The translations under genes were made by a program, and so were the position numbers. A stretch of 64,000 bases of DNA, from contig JABBOT010000002.1 of the NCBI GenBank assembly GCA_016165875.1, positions 38,405,868 through 38,469,867 of the forward strand, in the 5' to 3' direction. Source of the DNA: Acanthopleura granulata. Lineage: Eukaryota > Mollusca > Polyplacophora > Chitonida > Chitonidae. This document shows, one piece after another, positions 35,801-45,199 of the stretch. Every line of letters starts with the position of its first letter. Positions within the stretch are counted from its first letter, which is position 1. Below the pieces are notes generated by a model. The model was not told the origin of the DNA, made no database searches, and saw only the letters and a program-made list of their open reading frames with translations.

Positions 35801-38800
35801 AGAGAGAAACTAATATAGGGGTAGGTGTCGCAGTGTGTGAGTTTGAAGGGTCTACACTTGGGATTAACATTTTGCATGTGTCACAGTTTGTGGAGAGATG
35901 GACCTGAGCTCAGGACTGACTTATTGCAGGTGTCATTGTGTGTGACAGTGGCAAGTTAATCTTGAGACTGGTGTCACAGTTTGTGGGGTGAGGGATGTAT
36001 GCTTGGGACTGACTTACTTCAGGTGTTACGATGTGTGGGAAGGGAGAAACTAATTAAACCTTACCACTGCTGCCACATTGGGTAGGGAGAGGGGTGAATG
36101 CTTGGGACCTACTTATTGCAGGTGTCATACATGTAGTTTGTGGGAATAGGGAAAAGAGCTAACCTTGGGAAAGGTGTTACATGGGGTGGATTTATTGCAG
36201 GTGTCACTGTCTCTATCTATGGATATGTATTGCCTGCTTAAAAATAAATGACATGAAAAAGAAATACAAACTTCAGATTTGTCCCATTCATGATTGGTTA
36301 TTTGATGTTTGTGTTGTAGACGTCTAAGATAGACCTTCTGGCAAAGTTTGTGAAGAGACTAACAGAGAGCACACAGTCCTGTCTGTCCCATGGAACAGTC
36401 ATCTGGTACGACAGTGTCACCATCACTGGGGAATTAGAGTGGCAAAATGCACTCAGTGACCTCAACAGGTAAGGTTGCATAAGCTCTTACCTCATGAAAA
36501 AAAAAAGGTTGACGATCAAAAGGTGTGTTTGTAGGGAAAGTGGACATATTCTTCAACTGTGTTAAAATTGATTACATTTAAGTGTGATAACTTTTGAGAG
36601 AAACTTTGCATTTTATAAATGGTTTTCATGTTCATTACCTGTTGACCTCAGCTAGTGTAGATATGACTGATATTGGGCAGGGCATGGCTGAAACTGGTAC
36701 AGTGTATGAAGAATGAGGCCTATGTCCCTGGAGGCAATGTATATAGAGGAACTTATCGCTGATATGTCAGTGTGTCTATTCGTAGGTGACAGGTGAAGTG
36801 TCTTTCCTGTTCACTGTACAATCAATATGAATCATACTTACGGCAACAAATAAGTACATAGATGGCTTCAAACATTCCTGTAACTGATTTCTTCACGGGT
36901 ACTTTAATTTAACACTGGCATTGCCTGTGTGGAAAATATGGATGGTTAAAAGTCTTCCTTGATAGGTAAATGAAAATACACTTTTATCACCCCATTTAAT
37001 AATATTTTTCATGAATACATATACAAAATAGTAATGCAGTATTAGAATGTGTGGCTCCAAACCAGAACATTCAGCTTTGGTTTATATGAAAGTTTCCAGG
37101 GCTATTTGTAACAGGTCAGGTCAATTTAAACATGAATTTTCAGACACCATAATATATGACTTGCTTAATGTCAGTAACAAGTATTATATGATACCCCCCC
37201 GATGCAACTTAATCAGAAAAGGCAAAGAACTTTTTAAACTTGATTTAAGCAGTTTATTTATTTTTTTTCTTCAAATAATTATGCCTAAATAAAGATTAAA
37301 CAAGTCTTATGTTCATCTCTTTCTTATTCTTGATTTTCAATATGTATAAAAAGTAATATCTGTTCATTTTGATGTCAGTGTAAAGTACTTGAATAATACA
37401 GCTACAGTAGCATCCATAACCCTTGACTGTAAAACTCTGATGATCAGCACTGTATATCTTGTCCTATGAACTGTGAGACAGTCTACCCAGCACTTAGTGT
37501 AGACACTCCAGAATCCAAATGTGCGACGTCCTGTGGGTTGATTCTCATGGCTGTTACCTTTGTTTCACTCCAGTCCCTATTTTGATTTGTGCAATGGCAT
37601 CTTCCTGAACTACACCTGGACGGATGAGAACCTGGCCCAGACCAAAGCCTTGGCTGAGGCTAGGGGGCGTCCCTGGGATGTGTGGGTGGGAGTGGATGTG
37701 TTTGGCAGGGGATGTAGGGGTGGAGGGGGGTTCAACACTGCAGAGGTAAACTCTAGTTACAGCTTTGTAAGGACACAAAGTTGTTTGATATGAACACTAA
37801 GGTTGTTGAAATATGAATTAACCAAATTTCCATAAACTCAAAGAGTGCATGATAGCCAGGTATTTTGATAAGTTTGCTTCTTTGTTCAGAACTCTTATAC
37901 CATATAAAAAGACCATTGTAAATGCAAATCACACATTGTAAAGAGTATAAAAACGCCGTCATTATAAAAATTAAAAATAATAACTGAAAGAATGTGACCT
38001 TTGGAAATGTACCATTTACAGTGTGTATATGTACTGTCATGATTCATACTTTTAAGGATAAAAACATAAATCAGTATAAAAATTATAAATAACTCAAAGA
38101 ATTTGACATGTGAACATATATCATATACAGTGTACATACAGTTTCATGGGTCATGCTTTTATTAGCAAAATCAATTCTGAAGGAATCTTTCCTTGACTCG
38201 AATGTGTTACATTATGAAATATATACTGAGAGTAGCAACATTACAAATTTTCTGATTTTAGGTGTAGAAATATATATGGATGTTGTACATGTGAGTTTTG
38301 TGCTGAACATGTTGCTGGCACACGTGTGATTTGTCTTCGCTATTTGAAGGCAGTTGAAGCAGCTCGTGCCCATGATCTGTCGCTGGCCTTATTTGCTCAG
38401 GGGTGGACGTACCAGTGTTTACCCAAAGAGGACTTCACTGCTAATAACAACAAGTGAGTTGTCAAATACCGTGTATTGGTTAACAGATGGATTTATCGTC
38501 ATGTGACTCCAACATTGTTAAGTACGACATTAAACCCCAAGCACTTATTCACTCACTCTTTTGGTTACCATATTTTTATCTTGAACAAAATACTAAACTT
38601 GAAAAAGAGGTTTTTATTTATAAACCCCCAGCATTTTGACATGTATGTACTGTATGTTACAGGGTGGGATGTAAGCTTAGTCTACCACTGGACAGGAGGG
38701 AAGTTTCTCTTCAGTCTATTGTTTTAGAGGTGTGGACTGAAAAATAGAATAGCAGGTTGAAATCCCCAGATGGTAAATCTGTTCACATAAATGTTTTGGA

Positions 38801-41800
38801 GACAGTGAATTGGTTTTCAGACACATAGCCGTATGTAGAAAAACAGTTCACATGATTTCTGTGTATAGGTATGGTAAAGATTGTTTAGGCTATCAACCGT
38901 GCCTTATTCCATATGTTGTCGTCAGAGTCAAAACTGTTGGTAATTTTTTCCGTTTGCCACAGGTTTTGGAAAATGCTAGAAGATTACTGCCCTGCTAGAC
39001 GTAACACAGACCTCCCTGTCTACAGTCATTTTTGTCAAGGCTTTGGAAAGGCATACTTTCTCAATGGTCAGGTAGGTACTTATTTCACCCACACCCATGA
39101 AACACAACCAAACGTCAGTCATGTGTCTATATTAACCATATTTTAGCATTCTGCACCCACTTTCATAATTTACTGGTCACCAGTAAATATGCTTTTCTAA
39201 TGGTCAATAGTAAATGAGTTTTTCTAATGGTCACAAGTAAAATAGCTTTTCTGTTGGTTGCCATTAAATGAGCTTTTCTAATGGTTTCTAATAAATAAGC
39301 TTTTGTAACAATCACTAAAAAATGAGATTTTCTGATGGTCACCAGTAAATAAGAATTCCTAATGTTAACTGGTAAATTATCTTTCTTATGGCCACCAGTA
39401 AATGAGCTTTTCTTATGGCCACCAGTAAATGAGCTTTTCTTATGGCCACCAGTAAATCAGCTTTTCTAATGGTTGTGAGTAAATCAGCTTTTCTAATGGT
39501 CGTGAGTAAATCAGCTTTTCTAATGTCCAGTAGTGAGTGAGTTTTGCTAATGGTTTTCATGAAATGAGCTTTTCTAAACATTGCCAGTAAATGATCTCTT
39601 CTAATGGTCACGAGTAAATAAGCTTTTCTAATGGTGACTGGTAAAAGAGGTTTTCTGTTGGTTATCATTAAATGAACTTTTCGAATGGTTTCTAGTAAGT
39701 AAACATTTGTAATGATTTCTAGTAAATGAGCTTTTCTGCTGCTTTCTAGTAAATAAGTTTTTTTAATGATCTCTAGTCAATGGCCACCGGTAAATGGCCA
39801 CCAGTAAATGGCCACCAGTAAATGAGCTTTTCCAGTGGTCGCCGGTAAATGAGCTTTCCCATTGGTTGCCAGTAAAAGAACTGTTCTGTTGGTTGCCAAC
39901 AAATGAGCTTTTCTGCTGCTTTCTAGTAAATAAGCTTTTGTAATGATCTCTAGTAAATGAGCTTTTCTAATGATCAGTAGTAAGTGTCTATTTCTAATGG
40001 TTTCCATTATTTATTTATTTATTTGATTAGTGTTTTATGCCGTACTCAAGAATATTTCACTTATACGACAGCGGCCAGCATTATGGTGGGAGGAAACCGA
40101 GCAGAGCCTGGGGGAAACCCAAGACCATCCGCAGGTTACTAGCAGACCTTCCCACTTACGGCCGGAGAGGAAGCCAGCATGAGCTGCACTTGAACTTACA
40201 GCAACCACATTGGTGGGAGACTTCAGGTCATTGTGCTGCTATAGCGCGCTAACTGACTGAGCCACGGAGACTGCCGGTTTCCATTAAATGAGCTTTTCTA
40301 ATGGCTGCCAGTAAATGAGTGTTTCTAAGGGTTGCCAGTAAGTTGGCTTTTCTAATAGTTTTCACTCAGTAATTGCCATCAAAAAGCACAATATCCCAGA
40401 CAACATAAAATTTTTGATGAAGTTACAGTTTAATGTGGGTTAGTCGTGTTGTGGGAGAGTGGAATGTAGAGTTTAGCATTTTAAACTGCTGGTGTTATTA
40501 TAGCAGTCAGTGATTGCAGTCAAATGTTGGTAATGCTTACCTCAAACCTGATTGAGGGAAAGTCACTTACAACCAGTGCTAGAGTGTGTTGTAGACATAC
40601 ATTGTTAAAAGCAAGGAATTATTAATTATTATTAAACAGATCATACTTTTAAGGGTAACCATTTTGGAAATTATAAACTAACTCTGTGTTTTGTTACATT
40701 TCGCTTGTATAATTCATTGTCATCTTAAATTAAGGAATCTATCTGTGTAAAATTTGTTTCAGAAAATGTCAGGTAAACCTTGGTTTAACCTGGGACTACA
40801 AAGCCTGCAGTTGTTGGAAGGCTGTCAGGACTTCAAGGGGGATAATTTGGCATGTAAGAAAACAAATGTGGTAGTCGCCTCCCTTTGTACGGAAGAGGCT
40901 TACCGTGGAGGCAGTTGCCTCAAATTAGACTGTGATATGACAACTCCGCCCTCCATAGCGTGCTACAAGTAAGTTGTTTAGATGATGTTGATTTATTTTA
41001 TTATGTGGTGGGTTAAGATTTAACAGTGTATTCAGGAAATTTTTCACATATATGACTTTTGTCAGATTTACATAGTAGTACATATCCAGGTGCTTCACTT
41101 GCGTGGGGAATTAAGTGTTCATTATGCCTTACAATGATACAATTTAAAAAACAAAAACAAAAAAGAAATAAAATATAAAAAAACTAATCACCGAAAATAA
41201 ATAAATAGAGATGACAGATAACAAACGAAGGTATTAGTTGAGAAATGAAGCCAAGGCCATTATTAACCAGAAATGTATCATATGTTAGACAACAGAACAA
41301 TCTGCACAGCATGTAGATTGTGAATATCAACAACACCTAATTTTGGATTTAAGGAGGCCTTGAAGCAGAGGTTTGTGACAACTCCGATGTTATTTTCACC
41401 TCCATGCAAAGCGTGTAGGCATGAGGCATACTAAGGCAAATGCACAGATGTCTGTAGTGTTAAATGTGTGAAAGAATTCTTCATAGCCAGGAGAAGAACC
41501 AGTGCTCTTCATCAGTAGATCTCAAGTAAATATTACTGGTAGATAACATGTTAAAGTGTAGCAATAACTGAATCAGCATTAAAGTGAAACACCACTCACA
41601 AATGAAGATATGGTGAGTGGAAAGAGTAGAAAAAATTGTATCTGAAAATAACTTCACTGATTTTTTAAGATTTTTTCACATCAGATTAAACGTAGTAAAT
41701 GTTTTGATTGTGTGGTCGACTTCATGGACCATATTGAACAGGCTGAAGCTCAGGGATGTCACAGATTTCTTTTAGCTACTAAACAGCTATATTTCCACCT

Positions 41801-44066
41801 TAAATACAGATACAGGTGTAGTATTAAATGTATATTGAGAAACACATGAGGGAGATTTGATAGAGTGAAACCACAATTTAATTCTAATTAACAATACCAT
41901 CGTCCTGAAAAATAACCACATTTGACTTCTGCCGTCCTGTGTCTTGCTATGTCTAACATTATTTAGGCTTTCAAGCCAGAAATGAAACCGTTTCTGTTTC
42001 ATAGGTTATTTCAAACAGACATTGAGCTGACTGATTCCTTCATTGTGTCGTTTTCTTGGAAACCGATGACAACAGACTGTGAAGTTTTCTTGGAAATGAT
42101 ATTGAGGCAGGGAAATATTCAGCGGATTCTTAACCTGGTACCTTTGTCACAATCAAGGGAAAAGTCAAAGAGGGTGGAGACTGATGTTGTCTTATGTCAG
42201 CCACTCAACAGTGAACAGCTCCAAGTCATTCTCCCTGTAGTGGGCAGGTGTCATCCAGACAAGGTTGGGTGGAGAACTAGGTATGATGTAGTGTGTGGTT
42301 GTCTAAAGGCATTATCTCTTAATGGAAAATGCAGGAGCAGCTCATGAAGGCTTTAATAATTGCTTTAATCAAAAAAAAAATATTCACAGTGTAAGAGGTG
42401 AAAAGAACTTGAGACAAAAATCTCTTTGCTTTTGCGCAGGATAATCAACATAACTCTTTAGGCAGTAGGGCGTAGTTTACAGCAAGGACATCTAGTGTCA
42501 TCTTCTGCTTCATGCGTATAATACAGATTCTCACGGTTAATACACCTTATTTGTCGGACAGTTTTGTGTACCACACCAACATTGTTTGGGCCAAGGGTTT
42601 AGGTTTAGATCAGCCTCCTTCAGTTTTCTCATCAGGAGGTCTAAGTCTAGATAACACTGTTCAGGGAGACTCACTCACACGGAGACTTACTCACACGAGG
42701 TTAAGTGCTGGTAATGCATATATCAAAGCTATTCTTTGGGGTTGAGAAAACAATCAATCAAACCTAACACTTAGCACTGGCTGAATGCTTACCCTGCATA
42801 CTTTGAAATTCAGCAATCTTGTGCCATTGGGTTAAACAGAAAAAAATTACCTTGCAATAAACTCTCAACTATCTTGTAAAGCAGTACAAGCTTCCTGTAC
42901 TTGACATTTCATTCTAAACATGGTGCACATGTAGGCATTAAGTTATCACGAGAAGTGCTCCATAATACGTTGGTGTCGTCGTTGTGCATACCTGACTTAC
43001 AGTTTCATTTTTCTTTTGCCTTTCAGTTATTTTCAGCTTATTAAACCTGATAATAAGACAGTGCTGGAAAGCATAGGTGTAGGTGTGGGATTACAGAATG
43101 TAGAGAAAGGACACGTGGCTGCTCTCTTAGGCATGGTGCAGGTAAGGTTCCACCTTCAACTCTTGACATTAGGCATGTTTGCTAGGCTGCTGTAAGAAAG
43201 CTGTGGATACTGTTTACATGAAAGGAAAATGAAAGTAGTATGGGAAAGGGGTAACAGTAATAATGCATGGTAACAGAGTTTCCATTGCCAGCTATGAACA
43301 ATAAAAGGAAGCTGTGAAAGACAAAGAAGCAAATTCAGAGCACTTGTACTTCAGCACGTTGTAACTTTTACACCTGTACAGCAGTGCTTGGTACAGTTCA
43401 ATTCCCTGTGCTTTGTCACAAAACATGAAGTAGACTGCTATTCATACACATCTTTGTTTTTGTTTTAAATTTGACCACAGTGCCTATTAATCCACATGTT
43501 TTCAGAACAAAAAAAAACAAAAAAACACCTCAGATGTATGGTATACTGGTGCAAAGCTTATTGGTTAGCACATGATGATGGTTGATCAAGAATAGGCTTA
43601 TATTTTATCTTGTTTCTGCTTTGAGGGAATTCTAATTATGGTGGTTGTCTTCTTTTTACAGATTCTCCCATTAAGCGACTGTCAGAGGGACTTTCCTACA
43701 GTGAAGGACTTAACATTCCACCCCTGTCTGGAAGCCACTGGTGCTGGTGAGAAAGGAGACCCCTTTGTTAAAAAGGCTTGGCTGTCCTGGAGAGTCTCAG
43801 AGCCACAAGCTGTGGAATGTTTCATTGTGTTTGGTTCAGATCAGAAACCGTCCGTGTTAGACTGTGATACTACCCACTGTGACTGGACTCTTCTTGGCCA
43901 CTCTGTAAGCTGTTCCTTCTGTCTAAAGTCTTCCTCAACCTCAGGGTTTGTTCTCCAGGATCAGAACATTCAGTCCTTCTTAGTTCAGCCGCTGATGAGG
44001 ACGGGCTTTCTACCTGCGCTGCCCAAATGTTCTGTGATACATCTGCCAGACTCAGTATCGTCCTGA
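32634..44066 (+). CDS. ENGASE: ENGase, cytosolic endo-beta-N-acetylglucosaminidase (GH85), 11 exons, N-terminus missing
   Basis: The family cuts the bond between the two core GlcNAc residues of free or protein-linked N-glycans in the cytosol. Eleven exons join in frame to about 676 residues: 32634-32817, 33227-33381, 35477-35631, 36320-36468, 37574-37745, 38350-38453, 38963-39071, 40763-40968, 42005-42280, 43027-43141 and 43662-44066. All introns are GT-AG and all phases match. Visible family marks are CHD..GGYL (exon 1), FYHWWQVDTFIYFSH (exon 2), TFITEW and WLINIEN (exon 3; Asn and Glu at about residues 159 and 161 match the catalytic oxazoline-stabilising and acid/base pair), VIWYDSV (exon 4), VGVDVFGRG (exon 5), LFAQGW (exon 6) and the C-terminal FLVQP...GFLP segment (exon 11). 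The human enzyme is somewhat over 740 residues, so roughly 50-70 N-terminal residues are absent here. No frameshift or stop interrupts the exons, so the gene looks functional. Exon edges are read by eye without transcript support. Confidence 0.93.
33227..33381 (+). CDS. ENGASE: ENGase exon 2
   Basis: The acceptor is CTGCCCACAG and the donor CTAG|GTAAGC. It encodes FVQGVV, FYHWWQVDTFIYFSHRF and PPPGWLTAAHKHGVKVLG, the N-terminal half of the GH85 barrel, with the family's HW..(I/V)D.F.YFSH and PP.GW...AH.HGV motifs intact. Confidence 0.93.
33662..34330. mobile_element. MITE-like element with perfect 17-bp terminal inverted repeats
   Basis: GGGCCTGTTTCACAAAA at 33662-33678 is exactly matched in reverse complement at 34314-34330. 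The 669-bp element has no transposase frame; the longest open frame inside is about 74 codons and unrecognised. A second partial copy of the end (CCTGTTTCACAAGA) lies at about 33740. No clear target-site duplication is visible. It sits in the intron before the ENGase active-site exon. Confidence 0.65.
35040..35476 (+). repeat. Tandem copies of the ENGase exon 3 acceptor junction
   Basis: Copies of 'TTTRTCAG|GTAC(G/A)TT' followed by 'ACTGAG..GGAGGATG' begin after the AG at 35246, 35363 and 35423, ahead of the real acceptor at 35476 (spacing 117, 60 and 53 bp). Weaker and inverted copies occur at 35051, 35084-35138 and 35310. Each unit copies the end of the intron and the first codons of exon 3. 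Confidence 0.85.
35084..35138. repeat. 26-bp-arm hairpin from an inverted acceptor unit
   Basis: Arms 35084-35109 and 35113-35138 pair with two mismatches around a GGG loop. The arm contains TTTGTC.GGTATGTTTATC, the same string as the neighbouring acceptor-derived units. Confidence 0.8.
35477..35631 (+). CDS. ENGASE: ENGase exon 3, active-site exon
   Basis: The acceptor is TTTATCAG and the donor GAG|GTTGGT. It completes a split Gly codon, then encodes TFITEWEDG and, 40 residues on, FDGWLINIEN. Asn and Glu of N-x-E are the two residues that carry out substrate-assisted catalysis in GH85. The intron in front contains several tandem copies of this exon's acceptor and first nine codons (see findings). 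Confidence 0.94.
35740..36215 (+). repeat. Degenerate tandem repeat in ENGase intron
   Basis: Recurring parts are GGTGTCAC(A)GTTTGTGGG, GCTTGGGACTGACTTATT and TATTGCAGGTGTCA, spaced irregularly at roughly 60-120 bp. The TTATTGCAG part looks like a splice acceptor each time. Units are poorly aligned. Confidence 0.55.
36320..36468 (+). CDS. ENGASE: ENGase exon 4
   Basis: The acceptor is TGTTGTAG and the donor ACAG|GTAAGG. It encodes a helix (IDLLAKFVKRLTE) followed by VIWYDSVT.TGELEWQ, matching the family's LWYDSV...G.L.WQ strand that follows the catalytic motif. Confidence 0.92.
37574..37745 (+). CDS. ENGASE: ENGase exon 5
   Basis: The acceptor is CACTCCAG and the donor GAG|GTAAAC. It encodes YFDLCNGIFLNYTW and WVGVDVFGRG, the matches to FFD.CDG.F.NYNW and YVGVDVFARG of other ENGases. 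A glycine-rich insert (RGGGGF) sits where the human protein has VVGGRF. Confidence 0.93.
38350..38453 (+). CDS. ENGASE: ENGase exon 6
   Basis: The acceptor is TATTTGAAG, a weak pyrimidine tract; the donor is CAA|GTGAGT. It encodes AVEAARAHDLSLALFAQGW and YQCLPKEDF. The ALFA.GW.YE.L block of the end of the GH85 barrel is conserved. Confidence 0.9.
38513..38558 (+). mobile_element. Probable tail of a second SINE family, in ENGase intron
   Basis: TTAAGTACGACATTAAACCC followed by CAAGCACTTATTCACTCACTC resembles the 3' end of tRNA-derived mollusc SINEs with a (CACT)n-type tail. The head is not recognisable. Based on general knowledge of such tails. Confidence 0.4.
38963..39071 (+). CDS. ENGASE: ENGase exon 7
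   Basis: The acceptor is TTTGCCACAG and the donor CAG|GTAGGT. It encodes FWKMLEDYCPAR, LPVYSHFCQGFGKAYF and NGQ, matching FW..LE.YLP and LPF.TSFC.G.G in other animals. Confidence 0.9.
39170..40370. repeat. 27-bp minisatellite filling an ENGase intron, split by a SINE
   Basis: The unit is about 27 bp, centred on ACCAGTAAATGAGC and TTTTCTAATGGTC. More than 30 diverged copies run to 40009 and resume at 40287 after the SINE. Because 27 is a multiple of three, long minus-strand frames of a nine-residue repeat (TIRKAHLLV-like) appear; these are by-products. Confidence 0.9.
40010..40275 (-). mobile_element. Full-length SINE in ENGase intron, inserted in a minisatellite
   Basis: The (ATTT)n start, ATTAGTGTTTTATGCC, GCGGCCAGCATTATGG and the end GAGCCACGGAGACTGCC are the reverse complement of the 26743 copy from tail to head. 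The flanks carry GGTTTCCATTA at 39999-40009 and 40276-40286, so the SINE landed inside the 27-bp tandem array of this intron. Confidence 0.9.
40763..40968 (+). CDS. ENGASE: ENGase exon 8
   Basis: The acceptor is TTTGTTTCAG and the donor CAA|GTAAGT. It encodes KPWFNLGLQSLQ and CTEEAYRGGSCL. The PW..L..Q...P and ..DA..GGSSL motifs mark the start of the second, beta-sandwich-like domain. Confidence 0.9.
42005..42280 (+). CDS. ENGASE: ENGase exon 9
   Basis: The acceptor is TGTTTCATAG and the donor CTAG|GTATGA. It completes the split Lys codon, then encodes LFQTDIELTDSFIVSFSWKP and about 70 more residues that are less conserved. They align only by position with the human accessory domain (LFSLQ...P.K.YLSMVYK). 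Confidence 0.85.
43027..43141 (+). CDS. ENGASE: ENGase exon 10
   Basis: The acceptor is TTGCCTTTCAG and the donor CAG|GTAAGG. It encodes YFQLIKPDNKTVLESIGVG and HVAALLGMVQ, the weakly conserved strands of the C-terminal domain. The call rests mainly on phase, strong splice sites and position. Confidence 0.82.
43662..44066 (+). CDS. ENGASE: ENGase last coding exon, with stop codon
   Basis: The acceptor is CTTTTTACAG. The frame runs 134 codons to TGA at 44064-44066. It contains AWLSWRVSEPQAVECFIVFG (matching the W.F..S.V.CF.IH.. strand), then LLGHSV and FLVQPLMRTGFLPA, which align with FLGLAF and FLVEP...GF.VP at the human C-terminus. The protein end is therefore complete. The stop codon is also the first base set of a 46-bp tandem array. 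Confidence 0.9.
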   Translation: MLPLSDCQRDFPTVKDLTFHPCLEATGAGEKGDPFVKKAWLSWRVSEPQAVECFIVFGSDQKPSVLDCDTTHCDWTLLGHSVSCSFCLKSSSTSGFVLQDQNIQSFLVQPLMRTGFLPALPKCSVIHLPDSVSS

Positions 44067-44437
44067 ACTGGAAAAACACCAAGTGAGAGGCACATTGACA
44101 GTGTCAGTCTGAACTGGAAAACCACCCTGTGAGATGTACCGTGACTGTGTTAATCAAGAACTTGAAAAACACCTTGTGAGAGGTACACTGATTGTGTCAT
44201 CCTGAATTGGAAGAACACCCTATGAGAAGTACACTGACTGTGTCAGTCTGAACTGGAAAAACACCTTGTGAGAGGTACACTGACTGTGTCATCCTGAATT
44301 GGAAAAACACCCTGTAAGGGGTACACTGACTGTGTCAGCCTGAACTGGAAAAACATCCTGTGAGGGGTACACTGTGTTATCCTGAAGTGGAAAAACACCC
44401 TGTGAGAAATACACTGACTGTGTCAGTCTGAACTGGG
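44064..44437 (+). repeat. 46-bp minisatellite in the ENGase 3' UTR, about 8 copies
   Basis: Units begin with CTGAACTGG (or CTGAATTGG) at about 44063, 44109, 44155, 44202, 44248, 44294, 44340, 44382 and 44428, a period of 46 bp with one 42-bp copy. Each holds AAAACACCCTGTGAGAGG and ACTGACTGTGTCAG. The first unit overlaps the stop codon. Confidence 0.92.
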
Positions 44438-44485
44438 CAATCGTTCATTGTTATCAGCGGAATAACCTTACAACCAGAGTTATTA

Positions 44486-44491
44486 AATAAA
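44486..44491 (+). terminator. Candidate polyadenylation signal of ENGase
   Basis: AATAAA lies 420 bp after the stop codon, just past the 46-bp array. It is the first full AATAAA after the stop. Use is inferred. Confidence 0.45.
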
Positions 44492-44579
44492 TGAAGACCG
44501 ATATAACATACAAGAAAACATGATGACAACGGAATAGATTCATTTAATTTATTTGATCAGTACTGTAAACTGTACTGAC

Positions 44580-44667
44580 CGGGTTTCCTCTCGCTGTAAT
44601 GATTACAAGTGAAATGTTCTTGAGCTGGGCGTAAAATACCAATCAAATAAATAAATAAATAAATAAA
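44580..44667 (+). mobile_element. 3' fragment of the same SINE
   Basis: It reads CGGGTTTCCTCTC, then AAGTGAAATGTTCTTGAG, GGGCGTAAAATACCAATC and (AAAT)n. Only the last third of the element is present, just after the ENGase 3' end. Confidence 0.8.
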
Positions 44668-45199
44668 GTGAAAAGTTCTTTCATAATATGGTGATGGCCA
44701 GATTTATGATTGGAGGGACCATTAGTACTGGGAGTGGACCACCACACTGGACCACTACACTGGACCACCACACTGGATCCGAGGCAATTGTCCAGACATA
44801 AAGTGATAGCCATACCAGCGAGACTTGGATAAGATCCTGTTATGCCCTTTTTCAGTGTACGATCATCTGTGATAAGTGAATGAGCATGGCTTATGGTCAC
44901 GTTGGTAATGTTACAGCCATATCGCGGTGACATCTGTGTCGAAAACGGCATTTGGCTATGTGAACTGGCGAAGAGTCAGGGTTGCATATGGCCGAGACAA
45001 CTCCCAATCACAATTCCTCGTAGAAGTATTATTGGTATACGATGTCAGAAAGTATTTCACTTCTCTTTTTCATTCGTGTCAAATACTCAACGAAATTCTT
45101 ATAAACGTAATGTTCTGCTCAGTCAAAAAATAAACAAAAAAAAACAGGTGCTTCTACTTAAGCTTGGGTTTGGTAGAAAACAGGCCTTCCTACTATCAG

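Noticed and set aside
39339..40007. Minus-strand frames of a nine-residue repeat (RKAHLLV...)
   Set aside because: By-product of a 27-bp minisatellite in an ENGase intron, antisense to the gene.
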